Source of the DNA: Dryococelus australis
Taxonomy: Eukaryota; Arthropoda; Insecta; Phasmatodea; Phasmatidae
Reading direction: 5' to 3'
Assembly (NCBI GenBank): GCA_029891345.1
Contig: CM057000.1
Span: 136,322,663-136,386,662 of the forward strand
DNA: 64,000 nucleotides
Shown: one piece after another, positions 31,517 to 42,552 of the stretch
Layout of the letters: each line of letters starts with the position of its first letter
How positions within the stretch are numbered: position 1 is the first letter of the stretch
The notes under the pieces: generated by a model
Seen by the model: only the letters and a program-made list of their open reading frames with translations
The model's database searches: none
What the model was told of the DNA's origin: nothing
Program-made: the position numbers and the translations under genes

Positions 31517-34258
31517 CGGATCTGACACTTAGACCACTATGCCCGAGTGTAAACCGGACTATAACACTTAGACCACTATGCCCGAGTGTAAACCGGACTA
31601 TAACACTTAGACCACTATGCCCGAGTGTAAACCGGACTATAACACTTAGACCACTATGCCCGAGTGTAAACCGGACTATAACACTTAGGCCACTATGCCC
31701 GAGTGTAAACCGGACTATAACACTTAGGCCACTATGCCCGAGTGTAAACCGGACTATAACACTTAGACCACTATGCCCGAGTGTAAACCGGACTATAACA
31801 CTTAGACCACTATGCCCGAGTGTAAACCGGACTATAACACAAAGACCACTATGCCCGAGTGTAAACCGGACTATAACACTTAGACCACTATGCCCGAGTG
31901 TAAACCGGACTATAACACTTAGACCACTATGCCCGAGTGTAAACCGGACTATAACACAAAGACCACTATGCCCGAGTGTAAACCGGACTATAACACTTAG
32001 ACCACTATGCTAGAGTGTAAACCGGACTATAACACTTAGACCACTATGCCCGAGTGTAAACAGGACTATAACACTTAGACCACTATGCCCGAGTGCAAAC
32101 CGGACTATAACACTTAGACCACTATGCCCGAGTGTAAACCGGACTATAACACTTAGACCACTATGCCCGAGTGTAAACCGGACTATAACACAAAGACCAC
32201 TATGCCGAGTGTAAACCGGACTATAACACTTAGACCACTATGCCCGAGTGTAAACCGGACTATAACACAAAGACCACTATGCCCGAGTGTAAACCGGACT
32301 ATAACACAAAGACCACTATGCCCGAGTGTAAACCGGACTATAACACTTAGACCACTATGCCCGAGTGTAAACCGGACTATAACACAAAGACCACTATGCC
32401 CGAGTGTAAACCGGACTATAACACTTAGACCACTATGCTCGAGTGTAAACCGGACTATAACACTTAGACCACTATGCCCGAGTGTAAACCGGACTATAAC
32501 ACAAAGACCACTATGCCCGAGTGTAAACCGGACTATAACACAAAGACCACTATGCCCGAGTGTAAACCGGACTATAACACTTAGACCACTATGCCCGAGT
32601 GTAAACCGAACTATAACACTTAGACCACTATGCCCGAGTGTAAACCGGACTATAACACTTAGACCACTATGCCCGAGTGTAAACCGGACTATAACACAAA
32701 GACCACTATGCCCGAGTGTAAACCGGACTATAACACAAAGACCACTATGCCCGAGTGTAAACCGGACTATAACACTTAGACCACTATGCCCGAGTGTAAA
32801 CCGGACTATAACACTTATACCACTATACCCGAGTGTAAACCGGACTATAACACTTAGACCACTATGCTCGAGTGTAAACCGGACTATAACACTTAGACCA
32901 CTATGCCCGAGTGTAAACCGGACTATAACACTTAGACCACTATGCCCGAGTGTAAACCGGACTATAACACTTAGACCACTATGCCCGAGTGTAAACCGGA
33001 CTATAACACAAAGACCACTATGCCCGAGTGTAAAACGGACTATAACACTTAGACCACTATGCCCGAGTGTAAACCGGACTATAACACTTAGACCACTATG
33101 CCCGAGTGTAAACCGGACTATAACACAAAGACCACTATGCCCGAGTGTAAACCGGACTATAACACAAAGACCACTATGCCCGAGTGTAAACCGGACTATA
33201 ACACAAAGACCACTATGCCCGAGTGTAAACCGGACTATAACACTTAGACCACTATGCCCGAGTGTAAACCGGACTATAACACTTATACCACTATGCCCGA
33301 GTGTAAACCGGACTATAACACTTAGACCACTATGCTCGAGTGTAAACCGGACTATAACACTTAGACCACTATGCCCGAGTGTAAACCGGACTATAACACT
33401 TATACCACTATACCCGAGTGTAAACCGGACTATAACACTTAGACCACTATGCTCGAGTGTAAACCGGACTATAACACTTAGACCACTATGCCCGAGTGTA
33501 AACCGGACTATAACACAAAGACCACTATGCCCGAGTGTAAACCGGACTATAACACAAAGACCACTATGCCCGAGTGTAAACCGGACTATAACACAAAGAC
33601 CACTATGCCCGAGTGTAAACCGGACTATAACACAAAGACCACTATGCCCGAGTGTAAACCGGACTATAACACTTAGACCACTATGCCCGAGTGTAAACCG
33701 GACTATAACACTTAGACCACTATGCCCGAGTGTAAACCGGACTATAACACTTAGACCACTATGCCCGAGTGTAAACCGGACTATAACACTTAGACCACTA
33801 TGCCCGAGTGTAAACCGGACTATAACACAAAGACCACTATGCCCGAGTGTAAACCGGACTATAACACTTAGACCACTATTCCCGAGTGTAAACCGGACTA
33901 TAACACAAAGACCACTATGCCCGAGTGTAAACCGGACTATTACACAAAGACCACTATGCCCGAGTGTAAACCGGACTATAACACTTAGACCACTATGCCC
34001 GAGTGTAAACCGGACTATAACACTTAGACCACTATGCCCGAGTGTAAACCGGACTATAACACAAAGACCACTATGCCCGAGTGTAAACCGGACTATAACA
34101 CTTAGACCACTATGCCCGAGTGTAAACCGGACTATAACACAAAGTCCACTATGCCCGAGTGTAAACCGGACTATAACAAAAATACCACTATGCCCGAGTG
34201 TAAACCGGACTATAACACAAAGACCACTATGCCCGAGTGTAAACCGGACTATAACAAA
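31517..34258. repeat. 39-bp minisatellite, about 70 units
   Basis: Unit from GCCCGAGTGTAAACCGGACT to ATAACACTTAGACCACTAT, 39 bp, beginning in full at 31541 and continuing to about 34258. Two main variants differ at one trinucleotide region: ...CACTTAG... or ...CACAAAG.... Rarer variants include GCTCGAG, ATACCCGAG and CTTATAC. A one-base deletion near 32204 shifts phase. Because 39 is a multiple of 3, frames stay open on both strands (712 and 698 codons). These are repeat artefacts, with no start context, domain or flanking gene structure. Confidence 0.98.
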
Positions 34259-34277
34259 AAGGAAGAAGTTCACTGCC

Positions 34278-34480
34278 ACTGGCCTGGGCGGACCGGGTTA
34301 GAGTCCCGGTGGGGATTTTCGCATGTGGGAATCTTGCCGGACGATGCCGCTTGTCGGAGGGTTTTCTCGGGGACCTCCCTTCCCTCTCCCCAGCCCTTGC
34401 ATTCCAGCGTCGCTCCATACTCACCTCAAAATTCACCCTCATCGGCTCTCAAGACCTCGCTATGTTAAGAACCACCCAAC
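34278..34480 (+). mobile_element. tRNA-derived SINE, copy 4, head truncated
   Basis: The 5' half of the tRNA-like head is absent and the element begins about 20 bp after the minisatellite. A B-box-like GGGTTAGAGTCCCGG, the GGAATCTTGCCGGACGATGC signature and CACCCTCATCGGCTCTCAAG follow. Confidence 0.8.
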
Positions 34481-34639
34481 TCTGTCCACATACTCATGGG
34501 CATGCGGACTATTAACCAATATAACTGTTTTGCATTTCGATTTCAAAAACCGTATATTTCTTTATTTTTATTATTACTATCCGGTGACACACTGAGGTGG
34601 GTAGGATTTTTTTATACTCAGCCTTCGTTAACAAACGTG

Positions 34640-34851
34640 TAGATAACCGGAAAATTCGCGAATTCATTTGACGACATGTTAGACTTCAAACACATGTACA
34701 TTTGACTTATTTTTTTATTTCTATCGCAGTCTGTAAGACACGCCCTGGACGAATTTGAGCCAATAACCAACCTGCGAGAAATCGACGACCCAACCCCGTG
34801 TTGGTTGGTTTGGGGTAACAGTGGCGCAACAGCCAATGAGCTACTAATTAA
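34640..34851. mobile_element. Degenerate MITE-like segment, family E
   Basis: Blocks GACACGCCCTGGACGAATTT, GAGCCAATAACCAACCTGCG and CCAACCCCGTGTTGG run in the same order as at 12728-12950. Directly followed by family D copy 4. Confidence 0.35.
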
Positions 34852-35137
34852 TAGACATGCAAAATTCGCGTTATCATTTGGGAGCACGATAAATTAAAAA
34901 TACGTTCACCTTTCCATTGCGTTTGTCATTGGACCATACTTTATTTGACACGCCCTGGGTAACTCTATGCCAGTAAATGAACACTTCACAATTGCGTGCC
35001 CCAATCACGTGCCGTTCAGCCAGAGAAGGGAGTCACATTACAACTACGCTGCAGCCAATGAAGCGTCGGCTCCAGTATATACAGTACTGTGAAGTTTAGT
35101 CTGATGCCAAATGATAACGCGAATTTTGCATGTCCCT
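34852..35137. mobile_element. hAT-type MITE family D, copy 4
   Basis: Ends TAGACATGCAAAATTCGCG and GCGAATTTTGCATGTCCCTA. Interior CATTGGACCATACTTTATTT and AATCACGTGCCGTTCAGC as in copies 1-3. The flanking octamers do not match, so no TSD survives. Confidence 0.85.
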
Positions 35138-36022
35138 ACAGCAATTGATACTGGGAGACACGAAGTGTCGTGGAATCCAGCTTGTTGCCAAATGATAGTT
35201 AAAATTGTAATAGAAAATATGTTGTCTCAAAATTTTTTCGCGATTTTCCATTATTTCTAACTACCTACTGGTAATAATTATTTGCAACAGTATAAATCAT
35301 CAATTGATGTGGAAATGGAAGTGTTAAGGACTGAAAGGTTGCATTTTTTGCTTAAGCGCCAGTAAACATTTATCAGTCTAAATGATACGTGATTACTTCC
35401 ATAATATCGTATGAACGAAAACTAACACAATTTCAATACGTTGCAGTATTTCATTCAATAGTTGTACTAATTGCAACCAATTTAATTTATTGTTTAAAAT
35501 GTTGCTATTAGATAAAATTTATTTCCGTGTTTCAAACTATTGTCAAAATTTTGAACGTTGTTTCGATGTAGTTGTTGTGGAAATTACCCTTTCGCTTTTC
35601 TAATAGCAGAGCCAGTTGGTCAGGGATTGCCAAACAGCTGTACACTGTAAAAAAAATCTTACTTTGTCAAAAAGTATTGTAAACAAGTCATTGCTTGGTC
35701 CTCTCTAAATGCAGTTCAGATACTTATAAGCGAGGTTATTATTGCATCAAATTCCATTTTTCGTAGCACCACAATAACGTTTTAAAAAAATAGTTTATTT
35801 AACTCGGTTTACTGACGTCCTCAGATCAGAAAATTTATCAATTAACTCGTAAAGGCATATTTAGTAACGTAGTAGCTTACCTGGCCCATATTTGAGAAAT
35901 AGGTGCGTTCTGGTATCACAATTTTGAATGAAGGCTGTTTTCGCTAGTGGCTTTCCATATAAATTTCACGCAAATAATATTGCGGGCCAATCAAGATCCC
36001 AGGGGAGATCATACGACATCGC
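35138..36022. other. AT-rich DNA with one family L terminus
   Basis: At 35640-35690 the sequence TACACTGTAAAAAAAATC repeats the left end of the element at 28312; no matching right end was found nearby. No gene recognised. Confidence 0.45.
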
Positions 36023-36328
36023 TAAATCCACCTGATTTTTCCGCGAAAAAAAAAGAAATTCACGCGGGGGCTAGACTTCAATATCCTGTGCGCACACTCG
36101 CAGTCTTGCTTCGGCTATTGGCTGCCTACCTTCGTGTGAAGAGAGTCCGGTTACACGAGCGAGCCAATCACAATTAAGTTTCTCCGATACCGATCGTCCG
36201 TGATCCGCGGGAGGACAGATAAGACTCGTGACAATTCAAATGCGCCGATCACGAAAGTGGTTCTGTACTCGAGTGTTTTGGAATACAACTTGTCCTGAAA
36301 TATTTTCGCGATAAACACGCGCGCCTAA
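36023..36328. mobile_element. hAT-type MITE family B, copy 4
   Basis: Ends TAAATCCACCTGATTTTTCC and ATATTTTCGCGATAAACACG then CGCGCCTA. Interior TAGACTTCAATATCCTGTGC, GAGCCAATCACAATTAAG and CGATCACGAAAGTGG are family blocks. Flanking octamers differ. Confidence 0.75.
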
Positions 36329-36406
36329 TCATAGGGCTTTGCTCTTCGCAGTTTATAGTACCAGACAGAAAATAGCCTTCGTGTGCACAGTGTACACTTA
36401 GTGAGT

Positions 36407-37348
36407 ACACTCTAAATTTGAATCAGTGGGGAGCCACTGGTTCGCAGTGAAATTCAACTAATCGAATCAGTGAAAACAATTCCACTTAGAATCAGTGGAA
36501 AATCAATAATTGTTTCAATGAAAATTTTCGCTTATTGAATAACTGACGGCCGACAGCAGTGGCGAATTAAATATTGCTTTTATTGAATGTAGACAAATAA
36601 TTACAATTAAATGAACATATTTAAGATAGTTTACTATTCATATTGTGCAATCTACCGTAATTTAAAAAAAAAGTAAAAATAAATGTTTCAGGGATCGAAC
36701 TCACACGCCCTTTTCACTTAGCTTTTAAGCCGTTAAATTGCCATATGCACCGTACACCAAGTTGAAACATTTATTGGAAAATATCTAACTTATAGGCTCT
36801 CCGCGAAAACGTGAAGATTTAAATTGCATGCTGTTACTTTTCGTTTTTTGTTTAATTGGTTCCGTTAGGACCGTTGAAACGAGTAGTATATATTAATGCA
36901 CTCTCTCCGTCACATTACATGCAGTTTAAACCTTCAAACAGAGCGCTGTGGCGATTACATGAAAACGAAATGAAAGACGTAAAAACGGGATGAAAGGCTG
37001 CGTGTTCACATTACCGCATAAAATGGCATTTTGAAAGTTGAAATACATTTTAGAAAGTATTTTGTATTGGTTTTATTTGTTTATTTGATATTTCACTTGA
37101 TACACGTTGTTTAAGGCTACTTTCAGATACTGTTCGACGGCCATTTTTACACGCTGTTTAACTGATCCATCAGTCAAAAATAAACGACCGAGTAAACAGT
37201 GGAAAATGACTGACGAATCCGTGGGAAATGCCACTGAATCAATAAGTGAAGGAAATCTTGCATATTTTTCACTGATTCGTCAGTTGAATTCACTGAAGTG
37301 ACTGATCGAAACAGTGACATTCTCACTGATTCAGATTTATTAGAGTGT
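36407..37348. mobile_element. Family J element with AATCAGTG-rich ends
   Basis: Inverted ends ACACTCTAAATTTGAATCAG and CTGATTCAGATTTATTAGAG then TGT. Sub-repeats of CACTGATTC/GAATCAGTG cluster near both ends. About 942 bp. The same termini occur at 63119-63387. No transposase visible. Confidence 0.75.
36684..36755 (-). tRNA. Degenerate tRNA-like sequence inside family J
   Basis: On the minus strand TGGCAATTTAACGG (A-box-like) is followed 28 bp later by GAGTTCGATCCC (B-box-like). The T-arm stem does not pair, so this is a tRNA-derived relic rather than a working gene. Confidence 0.3.
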
Positions 37349-37361
37349 GAATGAGGTTAAA

Positions 37362-37774
37362 GGATGTTCACGATAAAGTGAGCACTTTTGAAATCAGCCT
37401 TATAAAATAGTCACTGCTCCTGCCTGCATATATTTTAACGGGGAACACTGAGTGACATGCTGCCCAGTTTGTTCACGATGGAATGAAAGTAGTTCCATAT
37501 AACTACGTCGGATATAAAGTGTTAGGTAATCACTTGTGTCGACTGAAATGATTTATTTCGCTTTCTTGTATTTTAATGTAACCGAGTGTAAAAATGAGCA
37601 GATCTGAAAAATATTTACTTTTCTAATAATTTCACAATTTCGCTGAACCGATGCATGAGTAAATTTATGAGGCCCATGGCAATGCTAATTTTGCATACGG
37701 CGGAAGACTAAATAACGTGCACAAGTAGATCTTAAGCAAGGGTTACAAAAATGCTCATTTTACCGTAAACAGCC
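37362..37774 (+). mobile_element. MITE family A, long form
   Basis: Left GGATGTTCACGATAAAGTGA, right ...CATTTTACCGTAAACAGCC. Interior TCGCTGAACCGATGCATGAG corresponds to the GACCGACGCATG block. Confidence 0.87.
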
Positions 37775-37780
37775 TATAAG

Positions 37781-38606
37781 TAGAGCCCCCGGAGTATTTC
37801 GTGGATTGAGTTGGCAGCAAGCTAGGCTGGACAGCCCTCTACATACTCGAGAGATTATCGTGTGCTTATTGGTTGCTGAGACCAAGTGAGTCCTCTGTAC
37901 AGGACTGTTGAACGCTCACTCACACTACTGCTTCCTGCTTATGACTGGTTCACAGTTAACGGGGGCGTGTCTAAAGAAGTGTCGTCCAATCACAACAGTA
38001 GGAGAACAGGACAAGTGTGTGGAGTCTAGGGCCGTGGTTACACGAGTGTTGTTAATCGAATTCAGCTAAATACATTCGGTAGCCATGTCTGAACAAGTTT
38101 AAAAACAGAGCGTGTTTCCGCCGTTACACGCCTAAATCAGAATGAAATCTATGGAAATTCTAACCTCAACAAACATGGGACTTAAAATGTATGATATTTA
38201 ATTATAATAGCCTCCAACATCCAACATTTATCACTATTGATCTTTCTAATTGTCACGAAATCTACACTTTTTCTCTAATGGCATAATGAGAGGGTATTAG
38301 CACGTTCAACCTTAAACTTAAGCTAATTCAACAAGTGCAGAAATTTCCGCCAAATTCAACAATTTTTTTTATACTGCTTGTTTACTTCGAGAAGCAGTGA
38401 ATAGGAGCTCAGCAGAGAAGAGAAGTCGTTCGAAACTACTCATGAAAACTGTTCACTCTGAACGAGAAGCAACTGCGATCGGAACTCGTCCGAAGGTACT
38501 GGAATCTCTCCAATAGCTGCACTGGTTTTCGCGAAGTGGTTCTGCGTGCCGTGTAACCGAGGGCTAACTCGCGTCCGAATGAATTCGCGAGATACTCGTG
38601 GCTCTC
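37781..38606. mobile_element. hAT-type MITE family C, copy 2, carrying a nested element
   Basis: Ends TAGAGCCCCCGGAGTATTTC and GCGAGATACTCGTGGCTCTC. Exact 8-bp direct repeats CCTATAAG flank it (37773-37780, 38607-38614). The left one includes the terminal bases of the preceding family A element, so it landed at that element's end. The interior is split by 38029-38563. Confidence 0.9.
38029..38563. mobile_element. Nested element with 3-bp TSD (Harbinger-like?)
   Basis: Inverted ends GGGCCGTGGTTACACGAG and TGCCGTGTAACCGAGGG with CTA on both sides (38026-38028, 38564-38566). The flanks rejoin family C sequence, as the uninterrupted copy at 17516 shows. The 3-bp duplication suggests PIF/Harbinger affinity. 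Confidence 0.65.
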
Positions 38607-38661
38607 CCTATAAGAGAGCTGGTTTCACGCCCCCCGCAACTGTAAGCTCCTTACACAACAT

Positions 38662-39216
38662 AAAACTTTAGCATTTGACTTTACGTTTCCTTTCCTCTGA
38701 CAAAAGCACCAATACACAATACAATATTGTAAAGTCAGGGTTCAGACAATTGAACATCGGTTCTGGGAGCTTCGTAAAAATGTGTAGCTCGCTATAAAAT
38801 ATTTATGATAATTACCAGAAATGCATGTTACGTACCTTTTTTTTTTTTTTTAATAGGCTTAAAATTTATATTAGAAGTTTATTTCTAAACAAAAAACTCA
38901 TTCGTTTTCTTCAATAAAAGATGTAAATTCATACATTTCCTCTTCACATTATATTCGTTTGCCATTTATTTCATATAAGACAAACTTAGTATAATATAAC
39001 GAGATTAAAATCACACTACAAAAAAATATCGCATTTTCCACATAACCCCTGTTAGATTCTCGGCAAAACGGCTGCTTGACTTTGACTTTAAATTTCATCT
39101 TTTCGAAATCGTAAAGTCAAAGAGTGCTCGACTTTACTTTTGACTGTTCCGTCGTCTCAAGCTCCACAAGAAACGACATGTCGGAAAGTCAAATGGCAAA
39201 GTCAAATGTCAAAGTT
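38662..39216. mobile_element. Inverted-repeat element family Q
   Basis: Ends AAAACTTTAGCATTTGACTT and AAAGTCAAATGTCAAAGTTTT pair over about 21 bp. Further inverted and direct TTTGACTTTA words lie inside the right part (39075-39210). Single copy in the window. Confidence 0.55.
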
Positions 39217-39339
39217 TTCAATTGTGCAAAGGGACTGTAATTGGCACACATAGCGGGGGCTAAGTGATTGCGAGTGGCTCCCCCCTCCCCCTCCCGGGGG
39301 GGGGGGGGGGTGGGCGGGCGGGTGTACTGTGTCTGGCAC

Positions 39340-39514
39340 GTGAAGTGGAGGGTGTTGCGGCGAAAATGAGGAAGGAGCTCATGAGTGACCAAGGGTCGTC
39401 CGTGAGACCGGACGATGAAGAAGAACCAGCCAGCCTCTCCCCCCGAATCCTCCTCTTGTCACGTTTCACGGCGACCTGCGGCGGGATGCCATGCGCGTGT
39501 CGCAGCTGCAGGTG
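39340..39514. other. Candidate exon-like segment, strand uncertain
   Basis: Open on both strands. On the plus strand the frame with the acidic run PDDEEEP reaches CTGCAG|GTGAGA, a good splice-donor context. On the minus strand the same place reads as a pyrimidine-rich acceptor (TTTCTCACCTGCAG) leading into a basic segment containing VAVKRDKRRIRGER. Neither product is recognised. Next to a G-run (39296-39310). Confidence 0.2.
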
Positions 39515-39640
39515 AGAAACGCATGTGATTTTCGAAGCCCCCACGCAGAGACGATAGTCATCACGGGAGAAATTTTGACTGTTTCCTCACTCGGAGGAAA
39601 AAATATATGTATGATTGTGAGAACCATCTATACTGTTAAA

Positions 39641-40043
39641 TGCTGTTCCGCGATAAAGTAAGCACTTTCGGAAACAAATCTTGGGAAAATGTCACTGTTC
39701 ATACGTGTATATAGTTTAACGGGCGCACCGAGTGACATGCACTCGCCAACGTTGGCAACGACGGAGGGAAAGTAGTTCCAGATATTAACGTCCAATAAGA
39801 AGTGTTAGGTTAAATTATTTCTTTCTTTCTTTTTTTTTCAATGCATCGGGAGTGTGAAAATGAGCAGATTTGTAAAATATTTACTTTTCCAATAATTTCG
39901 CAGTTCCGCTTGACCGACGAATTAATTAAGCGATGAGGCCCGTGGTAATGTTAACCTTACATACGGCGGAAGAATACACAACGTGCATACAAGAAGCTCT
40001 TACGCAGGACCTTTAGAAGAGCCCAGTTGATCGTGAACAATCT
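39641..40043 (+). mobile_element. MITE family A, long form, diverged
   Basis: Left TGCTGTTCCGCGATAAAGTA, right ...AGTTGATCGTGAACAATCT. Interior CGCTTGACCGACGAATTAAT. Confidence 0.75.
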
Positions 40044-40326
40044 ATAAAATAGAACAGCCATCTGCTCGGTTGTAGGTACCGTCTAAATGCTGACATCGAG
40101 AGTAATACCAAAATAACTGTTTGTTGTATTCGTGTCTGTGTTTCCGTGTATTGTCGTTACGGCAAAAGCACTGCGTCCCTAATACAAAACCAAGACAGGC
40201 AGCGCCTCCAACAGAACAACTTCAACATTATTTGGGTTAGTCTCACAACTATGATTGTAATGACCTGACAGAATATTCTGTGGCTGCTACTCTCAAACCC
40301 GATAACAGAACTGTTCAATACTATAT

Positions 40327-40559
40327 GATGTTCACGGTAAAGTGAGCACTTTTTAAGGCCCTGCTAAATTTTTCCTTTCGGCGAATTTCTATCTTTCTCC
40401 CACTTTTAAATATAAACATTTATATGTGCCTAATAAACACAGTGTATACATTTCATCACTCTCAAAATTTAACATGTGAGGCTGCAACAGAATATATTTG
40501 TTAGCAGTTAAGTGCTATTGGGTGGGCCTTAAAAAATGATCACTTTACCGTGAATAGCC
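40327..40559 (-). mobile_element. MITE family A, short form
   Basis: Left GATGTTCACGGTAAAGTGAG, right ...ACTTTACCGTGAATAGCC. Interior is the short-form signature reversed (CTGCAACAGAATATATTTG, AATAAACACAGTGTATAC). Confidence 0.85.
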
Positions 40560-41883
40560 TATAGCAACATGTTATTATAATTCTGGAAACAAACAAAATG
40601 TTGTTGAAGTTGTTTTGTTGGCGTTATTATCTGTTATGTAGTAGAAGCGTGGTGATCTATTGTAGTAACCATATGCACAGTAGCAAATACAATCACATTC
40701 AGGAATACGGCAAACAGTTCTGTTGCTATTATTATATTTGTAAATAACATTTAGATGGTACCTACAACCCACGATCTTTATTTTTTTTTTTTTGCATTCT
40801 AGATAGTACATACAGACAGATTTGTTTTCTCAGAGTAGGGATCAATCTATCAATCTGAATCAATGGTTTCAATCCGTGAAATCATGTCATACCAGAGTAA
40901 TTCACTATATGAATCAGTAGAAATCGCTGTTGAATCAGTGCGTACGAGTAAACCAACTAAAATTATCAATAGAATTTCACTTATTCCAGTGAAGCATTTT
41001 CAACATATCTGCAGTCAAATCCGCCAAGTCTAGAGCAGGTAGACATGAGTTTCGTTTTCTGCTAATATCACTAACATTGGCTCGCCAGTGGCAAGTACAA
41101 CTCCCAAAGTCAGTGATGAACGCTTTGTTTACATTTGAATTTTCGACTTACTCGTCCTTTCATATTAGAATATTCTGGCTTGAATATATTCTAGTTGCAC
41201 TGACACTAGGTTAAAGGAAGTAAACAAACACCTTAAAGAACATATTTACATTAACAGTGCTTGGAAATGTGTCACACTGTCAAATTCTTTTACTGCCAAG
41301 AATCTAATGTGAACTATTCTTTGGAAATTATTTTCATAGTGAGATATTGCTTTCGTTTTTCCATGCAGTCCATTACAGGAAGAATTATAAGGAATGATGT
41401 AATTTATTTTCGCCTCTTTATTAAATTGAAATTTTATTTATCAGAGATTTTTCCTGCACAATGAAATTCAGTGCCTCTTAGTTCGTAACATGTAGTGCAA
41501 TATTCATTAAAAAAATTGCATTCATGCCCAGACAGTTTCTACATGAATTAATTGTCTTCTTAACATACTTCATTTCCAGCAATTGTTCGTTATTTTAAAG
41601 TTGCTTGGCGTCCTTTTTTGTCTTGCACGATTCTGATTGGCTGAGACCGCCAAACATCTAAGAAATCTTAGAACCAGCCAAGTCTTCAAATGTTTGATGG
41701 GAACTGAAGCTATCCAACTTTGTCATACAAATATGATGGCGTTTATGACGTCTCGGTGACGTCACAACTGTCCACCTTCATTTGACCAAACTTATTGGAC
41801 GCCTTTTGATGGAAAAACTTGACAGTATGATAGTAGCGTTAATATGCTTTAAGCATGTGAATACGGAACACAGCTTAGCCATT
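40560..41883. other. Mostly unrecognised DNA with a family J-like fragment
   Basis: 40830-41000 contains GAATCAATGG, TGAATCAGTAG and GAATCAGTGCG words as in family J, without paired ends. The rest shows no gene. Confidence 0.4.
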
Positions 41884-42210
41884 TATGAGTCCTAACTTGA
41901 CACTCAATTCAATAGCGATCATTAGTCTCGTATTAACGGCATGTGCTTTACATCCACCATGGTAGGCCTAGTATTCAAAGGAGTTCAACTTGTATGAGTC
42001 CTAACTTGACACTCAATTCAATAGTGATCATTAGTCTCGTATTAACGGCATGTGCTTTACATCCACCATGGTAGGCCTAGTATTCAAAGGAGTTCAACTT
42101 GTATGAGTCCTAACTTGACACTCAATTCAATAGCGATCATTAGTCTCGTATTAACGGCATGTGCTTTACATCCACCATGGTAGGCCTAGTATTCAAAGGA
42201 GTTCAACTTT
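41884..42210. repeat. 109-bp tandem triplication
   Basis: Units start at 41884, 41993 and 42102 (TATGAGTCCTAACTTGACAC ... GTAGGCCTAGTATTC ... GTTCAACTT). They are almost identical: the middle copy has AGTGATC where the others have AGCGATC. Confidence 0.95.
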
Positions 42211-42357
42211 TATGCCGAGCAATTCAAATACAACTGCACTTGGTGTTTATTCGCGTAGACAAAGTACGCCACAGGCTATCTTACGGGGCGACAGACACCC
42301 ACAGATTCTCTTCCATAGAATCGGCGCTGTGTTGCCAGTCCTAGAACTATCTAAACA

Positions 42358-42540
42358 GTTTGTGAGAGCCGATGAGGGTGAAGTGAGGTGAGTACGAAGC
42401 AACGCCGGAATGCAAGGGCGTGAGATCACCCGACACGATTCCCACGTGTAGAAATCCGGGGGCGAACCCGCCGGGAATCGAACACTCGGTTCGCCTAGGT
42501 GGGAGGCAAAGAGTCTGACCAGCACACCTGCGCAGCCCCA
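42358..42540 (-). mobile_element. tRNA-derived SINE, copy 5, internally deleted
   Basis: Minus-strand SINE with GAGAGCCGATGAGGGTGAAG at the tail side, CGACACGATTCCCAC, B box GGGAATCGAACAC and a head ending CGCAGCCCC. The GGGTTTTCTCGGG segment is missing. Confidence 0.8.
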
Positions 42541-42552
42541 GGGAAAGTTGAG

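Noticed and set aside
31517..34258. CRISPR-like array
   Set aside because: Units are contiguous with no spacers, no cas genes are present, and the DNA is eukaryotic in character.
32163..34301. 712-codon plus-strand frame and 698-codon minus-strand frame
   Set aside because: Both are products of a 39-bp tandem repeat whose length is a multiple of three. The start is created by a one-base deletion in a unit, and the end runs into a SINE. No gene structure.
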